Below, piece after piece: positions 46,185 through 57,968 of a DNA stretch of 64,000 nt (positions are counted from its first letter, which is position 1; each line of letters opens with the position of its first letter). Location: NCBI GenBank assembly GCA_006384855.1, contig VCJN01002357.1:152997-216996 (forward strand). Reading direction: 5' to 3'. Origin of the DNA: Tetraselmis striata. Lineage: Eukaryota; Chlorophyta; Chlorodendrophyceae; Chlorodendrales; Chlorodendraceae. The position numbers were made by a program, and so were the translations under genes. Under the pieces are notes generated by a model that worked only from the letters and a program-made list of their open reading frames with translations, was not told the origin of the DNA and made no database searches.

Positions 46185-47837
46185 GGCAAAGCCACACCGG
46201 CAGGGAGCTGACTCCTCCCATCCACTGTTTCCACAGGTATTTCGTTTGCGTAGACATGGTCATGTTGACGCAGTACCTGTATTACAGCGCGCTCAACAGC
46301 CGCATCAAGAAGATGCGGAAATACAGCCGCTCGCGCCAAGCTGCGCTCAGCGGCGACCTGCACGGGGCGTACCACCCGTTGCCTGTCTCGGAGGGGCCTG
46401 AGGTGGTGCGGTATCGGCCGCAGCATGCCTCCGAGGTGCGCTGCCCCGCTAGTGTTCCTGAGACAGCCTCTCTGACGCTGGATCCCTCCCCCTTGTAGCT
46501 TGCTACCCATCTATATATGCGCTGAGGCTGGCTGCGTTTGCAGGGTGCGGCTGCATCGCAGGAGAGCCTGGCGAGCGAGGCCAGCCCTTCGTCTGGCAGC
46601 AGGTGCCGCACTTGATGCCATCTTGCTCTGCATGTGGACGCCAGCACGGGGAGTGGGGATGGTGGCGGCAGCGCGGCTTGGGGGGGGGGGGGGGGGGGGG
46701 GATTGGAGGAGGTAGAATTGCGGAGTCCTGGCTGGAAGTTGCGTTCTGGCTCTGTACAGGTCAACGACGAGGCTAGCCAGTATGGCGGGACTGTGTCTTC
46801 TGGCGGTGGCGCTCCATCAGTCCACGGCCAGGCTGTCCGTGCCGCCAGAGGCGGTGCAAATGGGGCGGGTGCTGCAGGAGGTGGCGGAGCCGGTCGGGAG
46901 CCGCCCTCAGTGGGCCAGGTGCTCCCGGCTGCCCTTTGCGGTGCTGACGCGCAATACCTCTACGCCCTCGTGCTCACCCCCTCCCCGCCTCCGGTGTCTT
47001 CCTGACCGAGCTGCTGCATGCCCCTTGCAGCAATGCCGGCATGATCATCGGCTACGTTAGCTCTGTGTTCTACCTGAAGGGGCGCGGCAGCCAGATCATG
47101 CTCAACTGCGTGCGGCGGTCCACAGAAGGGTGTGTGCCACACTGCATCCACTGCCCGCTGCTCAGGGATAAGAGAGGGGGTGGAGGTTATGTGGTCATAC
47201 AGATGCCATGCGATTTCTGAAACCTTGGTCATCGTATTTGATATTGAGATGTATTACCTGCATCAATGAATACATCTTTGACCTCTGAAATCGCCCCATT
47301 CCCGGCAGGCTGTCAGCCTTCATGTTCATCAACGCCATTCTTGCCAACGTGCTCTATGGACTGGCCATTTTCCTGAGGCTGAAAAACTGGGATGACTTGA
47401 TGGCCAAGGTGAGGCATAGCGGGGGGGGGGGAGGGGGGGGGGGGGGGGGGGAGCTTTGCCGCACAATGCATGGCCACAGCGGACGGTCTGCGGGAGATGG
47501 GTGGCGGCTCACAAGGTGGTGCGCGCGCTGACAACACGCACCTTCCATGTCAGCTGCCCTGGATCATTGGGAGCCTGGGGACCGTGGCGGGGGACGTGAT
47601 TATCTTGATACAGGTGTGCTCCCCAACTCTCTACAAAACACATGCACACACTCCCAGTCCTCCAACAGCCCATCAGCTTCGTAAGCCCGTCGCTGCTGTT
47701 TGATGTCTCTGCCCGGTATCACCCCCCCCCCCTCCCCCGCCCCCCCCCCCCCCCCCTTCCTCCTCCCCCCCTTGCAGGAGCAAGTCAGCAGCAGGGCGGC
47801 CGCTGCCCGCTTGGATCCGCAGGACATGTGGGATTGA
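45298..47837 (+). CDS. PQ-loop family transporter (Ypq/PQLC2-like, lysosomal/vacuolar cationic amino acids)
   Basis: Eleven exons fit with consistent phase: 45298-45416, 45527-45590, 45792-45869, 45986-46056, 46237-46435, 46544-46602, 46760-46918, 47031-47129, 47309-47408, 47554-47613 and 47778-47837, about 354 residues. Seen: a Cys-rich lumenal start (DQCTCSSEGFN...CDCVYEYG), TM1 (FAGFACGLASILVWLVAQ), first PQ loop LPQLVENYRNKTAEALSAW, GDTCNLVGCLATGNQLATQ, TM with YFVCVDMVMLTQYLYYSAL, a basic loop, a short TM (MAGLCLLAVALH), the second PQ-like loop GSQIMLNCVRRSTEGLSAFMF and LPWIIGSLGTVAGDVIILIQ. Known members export cationic amino acids or cystine-derived mixed disulfides from lysosome or vacuole, and I infer the same here. 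The second loop has SQI for PQ, common in the family. Intron 4 carries a 72-bp (TC)n tract, and several introns hold poly-C/G runs. Confidence 0.85.
46111..46182. repeat. (TC)n microsatellite in PQ-loop gene intron
   Basis: Uninterrupted TC dinucleotides, about 36 units, between exons 4 and 5. Long Ser/Leu or Arg/Glu ORFs across it are artefacts. Confidence 0.97.
47718..47770. repeat. Poly-C block before last PQ-loop exon
   Basis: C runs broken by TCC and G, acting as an extreme polypyrimidine tract before the acceptor at 47777; another C run lies in the 3' UTR at 47840-47861. Confidence 0.9.
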
Positions 47838-48000
47838 AGCGCCCCCCCCCCCCCCCCCCCCCCACACACAAACACCCAATACGCTCCCATGTGTGGGGCA
47901 CCACCAGCCCTTTGGATACCGTGAGCCCTTTCCCTCACAGGCTACAGAGCACGCAGGGCCATTGCACCGCACCACGGCAGGCGCGCTCCGCGGAGGGTCG

Positions 48001-48010
48001 TGTAATTACA
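48001..48010. terminator. Palindromic TGTAATTACA, shared poly(A) signal candidate
   Basis: TGTAA on the plus strand 164 nt after the PQ-loop stop, directly abutting TTACA, i.e. TGTAA on the minus strand 227 nt after the sulfotransferase stop. Two further minus-strand TGTAA lie at 48026-48030 and 48034-48038. Confidence 0.6.
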
Positions 48011-48236
48011 GCTGTCCAAGTATTATTACAGAGTTACAATTGTGTGCCGATCAGGATGCATTTCAAAATTCAAAATGGATAGTAGTGGGGCAGCCCGCTG
48101 GGTGGGGTGCACCTTCATGGGGTTGTGTTTGATAGTATTGGTACTCGCACTGCTTTAGTATTTTCTAAGACGTGGAAATGCACTGATGGGATCAGCAGTG
48201 TTCAGGGCCTCGGGTGTTTGGGGCTGAACGGGCTAG

Positions 48237-49752
48237 CTATGCTCCACGGGGTGCCCCTTTACCCCCGACCACCTGCGCGTACAACGCATCATAGCCGTCC
48301 ATCATCTCCCTCACAGTATATCTGGGGAGGCTGGTGTGCTCCCGATGCCTGGCGCTGTGCCACCGTGCGGGGCGGACCAATGCGTCAGGGTTGACCTCGC
48401 CGGTGGCCTGGTCCACGAGGCTCTCATACTGGGCATCAGTCAGGCTGAGCCAGTGGCAGCCCGGTTGGCTGTCCAGCGATCCCTGGGCCCGCTTCACTGC
48501 GCTGCAGTGCTCATTGAGCAGGTCGCTCTGGCGGCGGATCTCCCGTGCCGCGTTCTGCAGGACTGCACCGCCCGCCGCCTGCACTGGGGCCCACTTTTGA
48601 CGCGCCGCTTTCACCACCAGGTCATCCAGTTGGTTATCATGGCGCATCCTCGCCTCCAGCTCTCGCGTGATGTTTTCGCGGCGGTGCGGCACCGGGCGCC
48701 CATTCCAGCTCAGCAGCTTCTCCCCGCAGCTGGCGCAGCGAATGTTTATGTAGAGGAGCTCATTTAGCGGCCAGCCGCAGTGCAGGTGTAGCGCCGCCAG
48801 CCCCTCGTCCATCGCCTCCAGTGACAGGAATACCGTGCGCCGGAATGCGTCGGAATGGAGGAATGCCCTCGCGGCTGTGAGGTTGTTGACGCCCATGTCG
48901 GCCGCAAGCTTGTTGCGTGCCCGCCATCCACCACTTAACAGCTCAGCCTTCGGCAGGTTGGGTTTCACGAAGTAGTAAAAGTGGCTGACGAACCTGGCCA
49001 CCGCATCACGCACGATCTGCACCTCACAAATGCCGGGGGACCGGGCGGTAAGAACGGCTCACCCAGCTTTCAATCCCCCACCCCCTCTTCCGTCCCGGGC
49101 CTGGCCATCGTCGGCCAGCGTGGCAGGGTCTGCTCGGAGCGCACCGTAATCCTGCCAGCACCATCCCCGAGGTCCCGATCGTACGCCGCCTGCATGTCGA
49201 GGAGAGAAGATCGCGAGTGGTTGATGACAAAATCCGCGCGTCGCCTCGACGGCATGGTGTGGTTCAGGTAGTGACTGTCGGCCGTCCTCGTGTGAAACCT
49301 GGGAGAGTCCGACACGATATCGAGCGGAGAGGAGGGAAGAGGGGAAGAGGCGGTTTGTTGGCAGTCAGGACTCTGCATGGAGGCAGCAGCCGCATCACCT
49401 TAGCCAACGTTCAGGTCAGGAAGGTCTTAGAGGAGAGATCATCGGGCCACCTCTTGCGGTGCGCCGCGCCCACCCTGAACAGGATGCCGCCCAGCGTGGT
49501 GCTGCCAGTCTTGTGTGTCTTGTAGAAAGCAACCCGCTCACAGTCGAAGCGCTCCCCTAGCAAGCGTCCTTCCACCGGCTCGGGTTGCTCCTTGGGCATC
49601 TTCGACGTGACGCTAGCACCAGTAACCTCGGACGCATGCTGCAGCAGTGGAAGCAGCACGACGAGCACTAGCAGTCGAGCGTAACCCGATGATAGAGGCT
49701 GTCGGCACGCTGTGGCCGCCAAGAATCGCGAAGCGGACGGCGAGCGCATCAT
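48237..49752 (-). CDS. Galactose-3-O-sulfotransferase-family enzyme (Gal3ST-like)
   Basis: Three exons: 49752-49451, 49298-49145 and 49022-48237 (phases 2 and 0 agree), 413 residues. A type II signal anchor (RLLVLVVLLPLLQHA, about residues 26-40) is followed by the 5'-PAPS-binding loop FYKTHKTGSTTLGGILFRVG (about 75-94), which closely fits the KTHKTGSSTL motif of galactosylceramide/galactose-3-O-sulfotransferases. The 3'-phosphate-binding segment QIVRDAVARFVSHFYYF spans the second junction. The C-terminal half has a CASC pair and basic helices (MRHDNQLDDLVVKAARQKW). These Golgi enzymes transfer sulfate from PAPS to galactose on lipids or glycans; the substrate here is unknown and may be wall or matrix polysaccharide. 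The gene is convergent with the PQ-loop gene, with stops 400 bp apart. It looks intact. Confidence 0.85.
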
Positions 49753-52060
49753 GGTGCCGGCACAGGAAAGAACTCCACCAAAGAAGGTGCCACAGCGGAT
49801 CCGGACACTAGTGCCGGAGTCCTCTAGGGTGGAGGAGATGATAATTCATAGCGCCGTCAGCAGAAGTACGGCTGAACCCTGCAACTTCCGAGCCGGCGGC
49901 CTTCGCTTTCTTGGCGTGCCGGTCCGGTCGCGCGCCCGCTCGCCTACTCTACCTATCCTTGACTCCTGGTGATGGCACAGCGGCAGCGTCTGGTCGGAGC
50001 AGGCCTATCGCACGCGATGTCCTTAACGTACATGTATATGCACAAGTGTTGAGCGCACGTGGACGATATATATGGGGTGGTTAAAACATATAACTAGAAC
50101 CTGCGACAGTATAAGCGCATACTTATGTTATCTGCCCGGCATACCATAATATATATAATGGTATAGAGATATGAGCAGAGCCATTACATGCATGACATAG
50201 GGATAACTATGGCAACTTAGATCATGCATACAACATGCTGCGGCAAACGGTACGAGACTGCTGGGTTTGTTCGTGCTTTACTTGTGTGCAAAATAGCATG
50301 TGATATTATGGTACATTGATACTGCCATTTGAAGAGGTTACATTTAAAATAACAAAAACTGATGCTCGCGCATATCAGCAAATGGGCATGACAGGATATG
50401 GCGCCATATCTATTCAGTATATGGTATGGTACATTGCGCAAGTCAGTTGGTCAAATTGTTTCACGCGCGTCTTACCGTACTACATATAGAGCAGACATAT
50501 TTTCCTGCTGTCATGTTTGCACAGCAATAATATTTAGAGATATTTTACCGTCATCAGATATGTAATACTATCAAACACTATACTCACAGTCAGCACGTAA
50601 TATCACATCATAGCGCAGACATATTTTCCTGCTGACATGGTTGCACAGGCAATAATAATATTTACAGATATTGTATCGTCATCAGCTATGTAATATCGAG
50701 AACTATACTCACATAGTCAGCAGATAATCTCGTAACATTATCGGCTTCATCATCGTTCGAGTCATATCTGTGGCAATCACAATGTGCCCAACGACGGCCG
50801 CATCTGCGCTACAAGCGTTCAATGATGGCGGGTAACAGCATATAGTGCCGTCGCACCATAAAATATCAGAAATATTAAGTATCCCGGGGCCGCAGCGCTA
50901 CAGGCACCGGGCCGATACAGCTCGGGTCGACAACGAGACACACTCAGCCAGTCGAGGGCTCGAGGCATGTGTGTGTGAGCAGAGGGCGGGGAGGGAGACA
51001 TGGGCGCAGTGGGCTGTGGGAGCATATTTTCCGACGCATGAGGCGGAACATATGCGCACCTGGGTGTCATAATAACTAGGTTGCTGTATTCGTCGTAACA
51101 TGCCGCGAAATATTCGTGCGAATATAGCTTTGCACGTCACCTGAGAAAGATACTGGGTGCATATCCCGACCGAACCTCTTGTGGGTATCGAGGGCACGCG
51201 GCAGTGGTGGGACTGCAGCTTGTTGTCATGGGGTTGGCCGTTTGGGGGCCGTATTATACCAATCGCAACCCGCGGGGGGGGGGGGGGGGGGGGGGGGCGT
51301 ACAGCCCTGTAATCAGCGTCGGACTTCCATTACTTTTTGCCCTGTAGCTAATGTTTTAGTAATGTACTGTCCAGGCCCTGCGCCCTCGAATGACGACTGC
51401 TAAATATACGAATGTACTGTAACAGTTGCGCGATCACTCCCGTAATATAATATTCTTAAATCAGGGCTTTTTAAACAAATGCGCACTATAATAAACGGAA
51501 CTACCAGCAACTATGATTAACCCCCGTAATTCCCGCTTCTGGTGGCCCGTACCTGTAGCTGGATTTTCTTCTGGATTTGTGCATGGATTTCTTGAATTTT
51601 GCAGCTGGCTAATGTAACCTATTATTAACTACCCCCGTAAATGATTAGACATTAGCGACCGCTACTGCAAGTATGACCGAGATCTCGGATCATTTATTAA
51701 TATCAAACCGATGCGCGCGACCATGTAATCCGCGACAAGGTACAGGTACTGAGGGGGTCACGCGACAGGTTTACTGCGTGTCCAGCGTGGACTCCATCGG
51801 TCAACGAAAGCACGAGAAAGTCAAACGCGATAAACACCATACCTCCACTACCGCCGTCCGATCTTCACGTGACCATCCTGGAGCGATTCATAGGGATTCG
51901 GACAGCGCAGTGCAGGCGGGCGGATTCGCGAATGAATTAGCGACTATTTCCAATTATCCTGTGCCGGGTGAGCCTGCAGCATTGATTTCTGACCAGGAAA
52001 TATATTTATTTATTTAAGTACAAATTATTAAAACCCAATCACACCGCCCGCTGTGAGCTA
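49753..52060. other. Intergenic; promoter side of the sulfotransferase gene, AT-rich centre
   Basis: No gene seen. 50000-50800 is AT-rich. A poly-G run lies at 51273-51297. 51461-51510 is a further copy of the motif flanking the 42.7-44.9 kb retroelement. Confidence 0.5.
50490..50735. repeat. Tandem duplication, about 122 bp, two copies
   Basis: The block gcagacatattttcctgctg...cgtcatcag.tatgtaat...tatactcaca.gtcagca occurs twice head to tail with about 85-90% identity by eye. Confidence 0.8.
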
Positions 52061-52064
52061 GCCA

Positions 52065-52768
52065 CTACTTCCGCTTCGTCTGCCACGGCTTTCCGTAGTT
52101 CTCAGCAGCTTTCCGCTGGTTCTCAACAGCTTTCCGCTTCGGCCGGCTTCCACTCGTGCCCGCTGGTGCTGGGACAACACTATTGGGGGACAACTTGGCG
52201 ATCGGCGCCTCGTCCTGCGGCTCGGGTGCTACGCGGAGTGTTGGGTGCGGCGTCCATGCTCGACCCCCTATCCTCGTCACGATCGCTAGGTTCAGCCACC
52301 GTACTGTGGCTGGCAGTAGGCTGCGCCTGCGGTGTTGGCGCCTTCGGGCTGAAGGCGGCAGACACGCGTGCGGAAGCCTAAGACGCCATCCGTTGAAGCA
52401 ACGAGAGTGGCCTTTGTCGCTCCAGCTCTGTAGCAGGTGCGGCGCCAGCGAGCGGAGTACTTGGCCCTTCCGCTGGAGCCGGCGCCTTCCGCTTCTTCAC
52501 CTAGGACGCCGTAACTTCTTCCGGCTCCAACTGGGGATGCTCCTCCGCCCAAGCATGCTCGAGCTATGTTGTCGCTTTTCGCTTGCCGGTCTGGATCCCG
52601 CTGGCCGATGCCTGGGCATGAAGGCGTTGGAGCCCAGCGCAGGGACAAGCCAAGTGGCGAGCCTTCAGTTTTACCTCCCACCTTAATCGCGTTGCGCGAG
52701 TCTGTCGGCACGTTATCGCTGGCGTTGTACGAGTTGCAGCAGCTGCAGACCACGCACACCGTCAGCAT
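52065..52768 (-). pseudogene. Decayed Ala/Pro/Ser-rich ORF
   Basis: Minus-strand frames chain across stops: WAEEHPQLEPEEVTAS, VKKRKAPAPAEGPSTPLAG, ASARVSAAFSPKAPTPQAQ, SKRKAVENQRKAAENYGK-like tail. It has the look of a retroelement-encoded or nuclear low-complexity tail. No domain recognised. Confidence 0.35.
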
Positions 52769-53532
52769 ACCACATTGACTGGCTACGTGGCCTAGGCACA
52801 GGTGTATGCTTGACCGTAAAGTATTTGCTCCGTCCGTCTACCCCGGCGGCGCAACGTCGCGTCGGTCGCCATGCTGTCAACATCCTGGAGTCACGTCGGC
52901 CGGCGTTGGTGGAGTGGGGACGAGGAATGTTCGCGGCGCGGTAGGGGTCGCTATATACGTAGTCGCCTGGCGCGGGTACACTGCTTTCGGTAAAGGTAGT
53001 CGCTATATGTATCATCGTCGCGCTGCTCATGCTTCGTGGCTGATAGATGACTAGAGCAGAGCAACTGTCGCCAGCGTCGCTATAAAGAGTAAGAATTATA
53101 TGTAGCATATCGCGCAGTCGGACGGATTTCGTACGAGTGTTCATCGCTATATTAGAAAGTCATACGGTATGCCGTATATGCTGCCCCGCATCGTTGTACG
53201 GATACACGCTTGCAGTACGATGACAGAAGAGATGTGGGCGGCACTAATTCAACATTCAATAATCGAGTCTGGTTATGCCGAAAGGGTGCGGAGGATGATT
53301 TACACATAGAAGCGCCATTATGTATGGCTAGGAAGGTTCAACGAAAGGGGGGGAAGGTCGGAGGAGGAGCCCGCATGGCGGAGGGGGAAACGGAAGGGCG
53401 CTGCCGAAGCCAGCGAGCTGGAAGATGGCAGACGAGCTGCTGGTGGCCGTCCTAAGTAGCTTTCCGGCCGGGAGCGCAGGGCTCGCGGGCGATGGGGCAG
53501 CCCGTACTGAAACCCTATGGTGCCGATTATTT

Positions 53533-56500
53533 AACCGGTTGAAACCACTAACAAACCGTACGGGTTGCAGTAGAACAGTTCAATTTGTTAGGAAACCCAT
53601 AAACATGTTTAGAAGATTTCAACATGCAATCGAGTCTGGTTTTGCCAGTTTACACACGGTTCGTTTTCGGCTGCGAGCGTGGGTTGTCGGCATCAGGCGT
53701 GCCAACCAAACAAAGGCGGAAGATGTATTGAGTTGCAGAAGGGGTCTTGCGCCGAGAGGTTAGGAACCTTGATCGAGGCACAGGCGCAGAACACACGCGG
53801 ACGAGAGATGTTGACGCTGGCGCGACAGGCCGGACGTAGTGTCGCGGAAGTAAGGCGCCGTCTCCCAACGGCGCCCTACAGCATTTGCCGCGCGCCGTGG
53901 TGGCGTGCGGCATGAGTGGGAATTGCAAGGCAGTAGAAGCAGGGTAGAAGCGGCCAAGTTGGCGACGAGCGCCCAGCAAAATAGCGGCACATGCACCAGT
54001 ATAGGACGAGTACAACTGCGCGCACGAGCGCGCGAGGCAGCGAGCCGCGTACATCCAGGTGAAGTACTAGTACGCTATACGCGGCGCGATGGTACCTCTG
54101 CACATGTACTGGCGATGCACGTTACGAGGGCGGGTGGACACGCGACAACGCGCGATGACAGCGGTGTGAGGCCGCTGCCATCACCAGCGGTGGTTGTTTC
54201 GCCGCCTCGCGTGATGGGCGACGGGTGAAACGCACGACGCTTAGGGGCGTAGGAACGTGGGACCCTGGGTGGTCGTGTCGTACCGGCTCTTAGGTGTGTC
54301 GGGGTCGGTTGTCGGCGATGTCGCCGAAGACCCGCCGACTCGTTAAGTTGTCGCCGTGGTTCTTTATTCGCGGAGAGTGGTGAGGCGGCCGCCGCTATTG
54401 CACCAGCGACGGCTGCTGATCACCCCACAAGGCGCATGCTTAGGATGACGCCACGAAATGCGCAAGTCGCGGTAGGTGGCGGAGCTATCCCCCGGCGGGC
54501 AGCTCGTGGCAGCTCACAGATGAGATGTCGTGACGTCGGGAGCGGGTTGGCCGGCGTAGATGCCCTTGTAGCCTATGCCGGCCCGTAACGATGCCAAAGA
54601 TTTCGGGGCGAGGGTGACGACGAGGCGCTTCGTCCCGCTGAACCGGTTGAAACCACTAACAAACCGTACGGGTTGCAGTAGATAGGACAGTTCAATTTGT
54701 TAGGAAACCCATAAACATGTTTAGAAGATTTCAACATGCAATCGAGTCTGGTTTTGCCAGTTTACACACGGTTCGTTTTCGGCTGCGAGCGTGGGTTGTC
54801 GGCATCAGGCGTGCCAACCAAACAAAGGCGGAAGATGTATTGAGTTGCAGAAGGGGTCTTGCGCCGAGAGGTTAGGAACCTTGATCGAGGCACAGGCGCA
54901 GAACACACGCGGACGAGAGATGTTGACGCTGGCGCGACAGGCCGGACGTAGTGTCGCGGAAGTAAGGCGCCGTCTCCCAACGGCGCCCTACAGCATTTGC
55001 CGCGCGCCGTGGTGGCGTGCGGCATGAGTGGGAATTGCAAGGCAGTAGAAGCAGGGTAGAAGCGGCCAAGTTGGCGACGAGCGCCCAGCAAAATAGCGGC
55101 ACATGCACCAGTATAGGACGAGTACAACTGCGCGCACGAGCGCGCGAGGCAGCGAGCCGCGTACATCCAGGTGAAGTACTAGTACGCTATACGCGGCGCG
55201 ATGGTACCTCTGCACATGTACTGGCGATGCACGTTACGAGGGCGGGTGGACACGCGACAACGCGCGATGACAGCGGTGTGATGCCGCTGCCATCACCAGC
55301 GGTGGTTGTTTCGCCGCCTCGCGTGATGGGCGACGGGTGAAACGCACGACGCTTAGGGGCGTAGGAACGTGGGACCCTGGGTGGTCGTGTCGTACCGGCT
55401 CTTAGGTGTGTCGGGGTCGGTTGTCGGCGATGTCGCCGAAGACCCGCCGACTCGTTAAGTTGTCGCCGTGGTTCTTTATTCGCGGAGAGTGGTGAGGCGG
55501 CCGCCGCTATTGCACCAGCGACGGCTGCTGATCACCCCACAAGGCGCATGCTTAGGATGACGCCACGAAATGCACAAGTCGCGGTAGGTGGCGGAGCTAT
55601 CCCCCGGCGGGCAGCTCGTGGCAGCTCACAGATGAGATGTCGTGACGTCGGGAGCGGGTTGGCCGGCGTAGATGCCCTTGTAGCCTATGCCGGCCCGTAA
55701 CGATGCCAAAGATTTCGGGGCGAGGGTGACGACGAGGCGCTTCGTCCCGCTGAACCGGTTGAAACCACTAACAAACCGTACGGGTTGCAGTAGATAGGAC
55801 AGTTCAATTTGTTAGGAAACCCATAAACATGTTTAGAAGATTTCAACATGCAATCGAGTCTGGTTTTGCCAGTTTACACACGGTTCGTTTTCGGCTGCGA
55901 GCGTGGGTTGTCGGCATCAGGCGTGCCAACCAAACAAAGGCGGAAGATGTATTGAGTTGCAGAAGGGGTCTTGCGCCGAGAGGTTAGGAACCTTGATCGA
56001 GGCACAGGCGCAGAACACACGCGGACGAGAGATGTTGACGCTGGCGCGACAGGCCGGACGTAGTGTCGCGGAAGTAAGGCGCCGTCTCCCAACGGCGCCC
56101 TACAGCATTTGCCGCGCGCCGTGGTGGCGTGCGGCATGAGTGGGAATTGCAAGGCAGTAGAAGCAGGGTAGAAGCGGCCAAGTTGGCGACGAGCGCCCAG
56201 CAAAATAGCGGCACATGCACCAGTATAGGACGAGTACAACTGCGCGCACGAGCGCGCGAGGCAGCGAGCCGCGTACATCCAGGTGAAGTACTAGTACGCT
56301 ATACGCGGCGCGATGGTACCTCTGCACATGTACTGGCGATGCACGTTACGAGGGCGGGTGGACACGCGACAACGCGCGATGACAGCGGTGTGAGGCCGCT
56401 GCCATCACCAGCGGTGGTTGTTTCGCCGCCTCGCGTGATGGGCGACGGGTGAAACGCACGACGCTTAGGGGCGTAGGAACGTGGGACCCTGGGTGGTCGT

Positions 56501-56848
56501 GTCGTACCGGCTCTTAGGTGTGTCGGGGTCGGTTGTCGGCGATGTCGCCGAAGACCCGCCGACTCGTTAAGTTGTCGCCGTGGTTCTTTATTCGCGGAGA
56601 GTGGTGAGGCGGCCGCCGCTATTGCACCAGCGACGGCTGCTGATCACCCCACAAGGCGCATGCTTAGGATGACGCCACGAAATGCGCAAGTCGCGGTAGG
56701 TGGCGGAGCTATCCCCCGGCGGGCAGCTCGTGTAGCTCACAGATGAGATGTCGTGACGTCGGGAGCGGGTTGGCCGGCGTAGATGCCCTTGTAGCCTATG
56801 CCGGCCCGTAACGATGCCAAAGATTTCGGGGCGAGGGTGACGACGAGG
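53533..56848. repeat. Tandem repeat, 1112-bp period, three units
   Basis: Unit starts aaccggttgaaaccactaac at 53533, 54641 and 55753 (steps of 1108 and 1112 bp; the first unit lacks 4 bp). Units differ at only a few positions (for example gaggccgctg/gatgccgctg). The third unit stops short at about 56848. Each unit carries the inner end of repeat A2 and a full B1. Identical 134-, 78-, 75- and 107-codon ORFs recur in each unit. Confidence 0.95.
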
Positions 56849-57485
56849 CGGCCGCTTTTGCTGCTCCAGCGACGGTCGCCGAGGTTCCAAAGCCAGAGTC
56901 GGCTAGGGGGGGATACGGACACCACGAGACGCCAGGCACGCCATGTGGTAGAGCTGCCCCCCGGCGGGCAGCTGCAGGTTGTCGTGGTCCTTGTGACGAC
57001 GACGTTGCAATAGGAGGCGTCGGAGACGCGTCGGGACTAGCCGCACAAACGCCTCCCACTGCGACCACAACAAACGTCGTTGAAGCATGATGATTAGGGC
57101 GAGAGCAACGAGCCCTCTCAAAACACCGGCGCATGAGCGGCGCCACCCCGTAACGGGCCAATTACGCGAGTAGTTACGGAGAACCACAGCGTGAAACGAC
57201 CGTTGATGCCACGACGCCATGTTGCGAGAACACGCGGACCGGGTTAAGTGTCTTGCGAGACAACAAATGGCCGCCCCGATCGACAACACGGCCGTCCTCC
57301 TCCGTCCGCGCCGATTTGTTGAGGTAGGCGTAGTTGTCGTCGTTGACAACCGTGACGAGTACCGGCCATGGTGTCGAGCGCGTCCACCTCACCTAACCTC
57401 AAGAGTTGACTACTGCGAGAGGGTTCACCAATGCGCGACCCCCGAAGGCATGTAATGTGACTCGACTTCGGGTGTTGAGGTTTAA

Positions 57486-57502
57486 CCCCCCCCCCCCCCC
57501 CC
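57486..57502. repeat. Poly-C run inside the non-autonomous element
   Basis: Pure C tract between unique internal sequence and the A1 side. Confidence 0.85.
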
Positions 57503-57968
57503 ACCACCAACGGGGAACCCCCAGCTCGAATTCCTTGCCGTGCGCATCGCTACCCGAAAACGTCCCATTTGCAAAGCCAAGGCAAAAACGGAAAACGACC
57601 TCGGGCGCGCGAGTAGGGAAAACCACATATTACCGAGGGGTTGTCTTTCGCTGCCTGATGTTGAACGCATGTGCGCGGCACGACGACTCACTACCGAGTG
57701 GATGAACCTCGGTGCGGACTTATTCCGCCTCTGTGACCCTCGCGCGCACAAGGACGCGAAGCCGCTGCCGAAGGCAGCGAGCTGAAAGATGGCAGACGTC
57801 CTAATTAAGTAGCTCCCCGGAGCGCAGGGCTCGCGGGCGATGGGGCAGCCCCGTATTGAAACCCGATGGTACCGGTTATTTAACCGGTTGAAACCACTAA
57901 CAAACCGTACGGGTCGCACAAGGACAATTAAATTTGTTACGAAACCCATACACATTTAGAACATTACT

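Larger units (their letters stand above)
53247..57968 (-). mobile_element. Non-autonomous split-direct-repeat element with internal 1.1-kb tandem units
   Basis: Read on the minus strand the order is A1 (57968-57765), interior, B1 (53648-53617), A2 (53616-53401), spacer, B2 (53280-53247): the same A1-interior-B1-A2-B2 logic as at 5.8-9.0 kb. A1 and A2 share ctgccgaag.cagcgagctg.aagatggcag, gagcgcagggctcgcgggcgatgg and aaccggttgaaaccactaac with indels. B1 and B2 share tcaacat.caat..cgagtctggtt.tgccg. The B core tggcaaaaccagactc is identical to that of the 5.8-kb element, showing kinship. No recombinase frame is present. The interior is three tandem units, 53533-54640, 54641-55752 and 55753 to about 56848, followed by unique sequence. 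Confidence 0.7.

Noticed and set aside
46055..46510. Ser/Leu- or Arg/Glu-rich proteins across the TC tract
   Set aside because: Artefact of an intronic microsatellite that keeps several frames open.
53650..56452. Repeated 134-, 78-, 75- and 107-codon ORFs as a tandem gene family
   Set aside because: They overlap on both strands, are identical only because the DNA unit is repeated, and show no domain or splice context.
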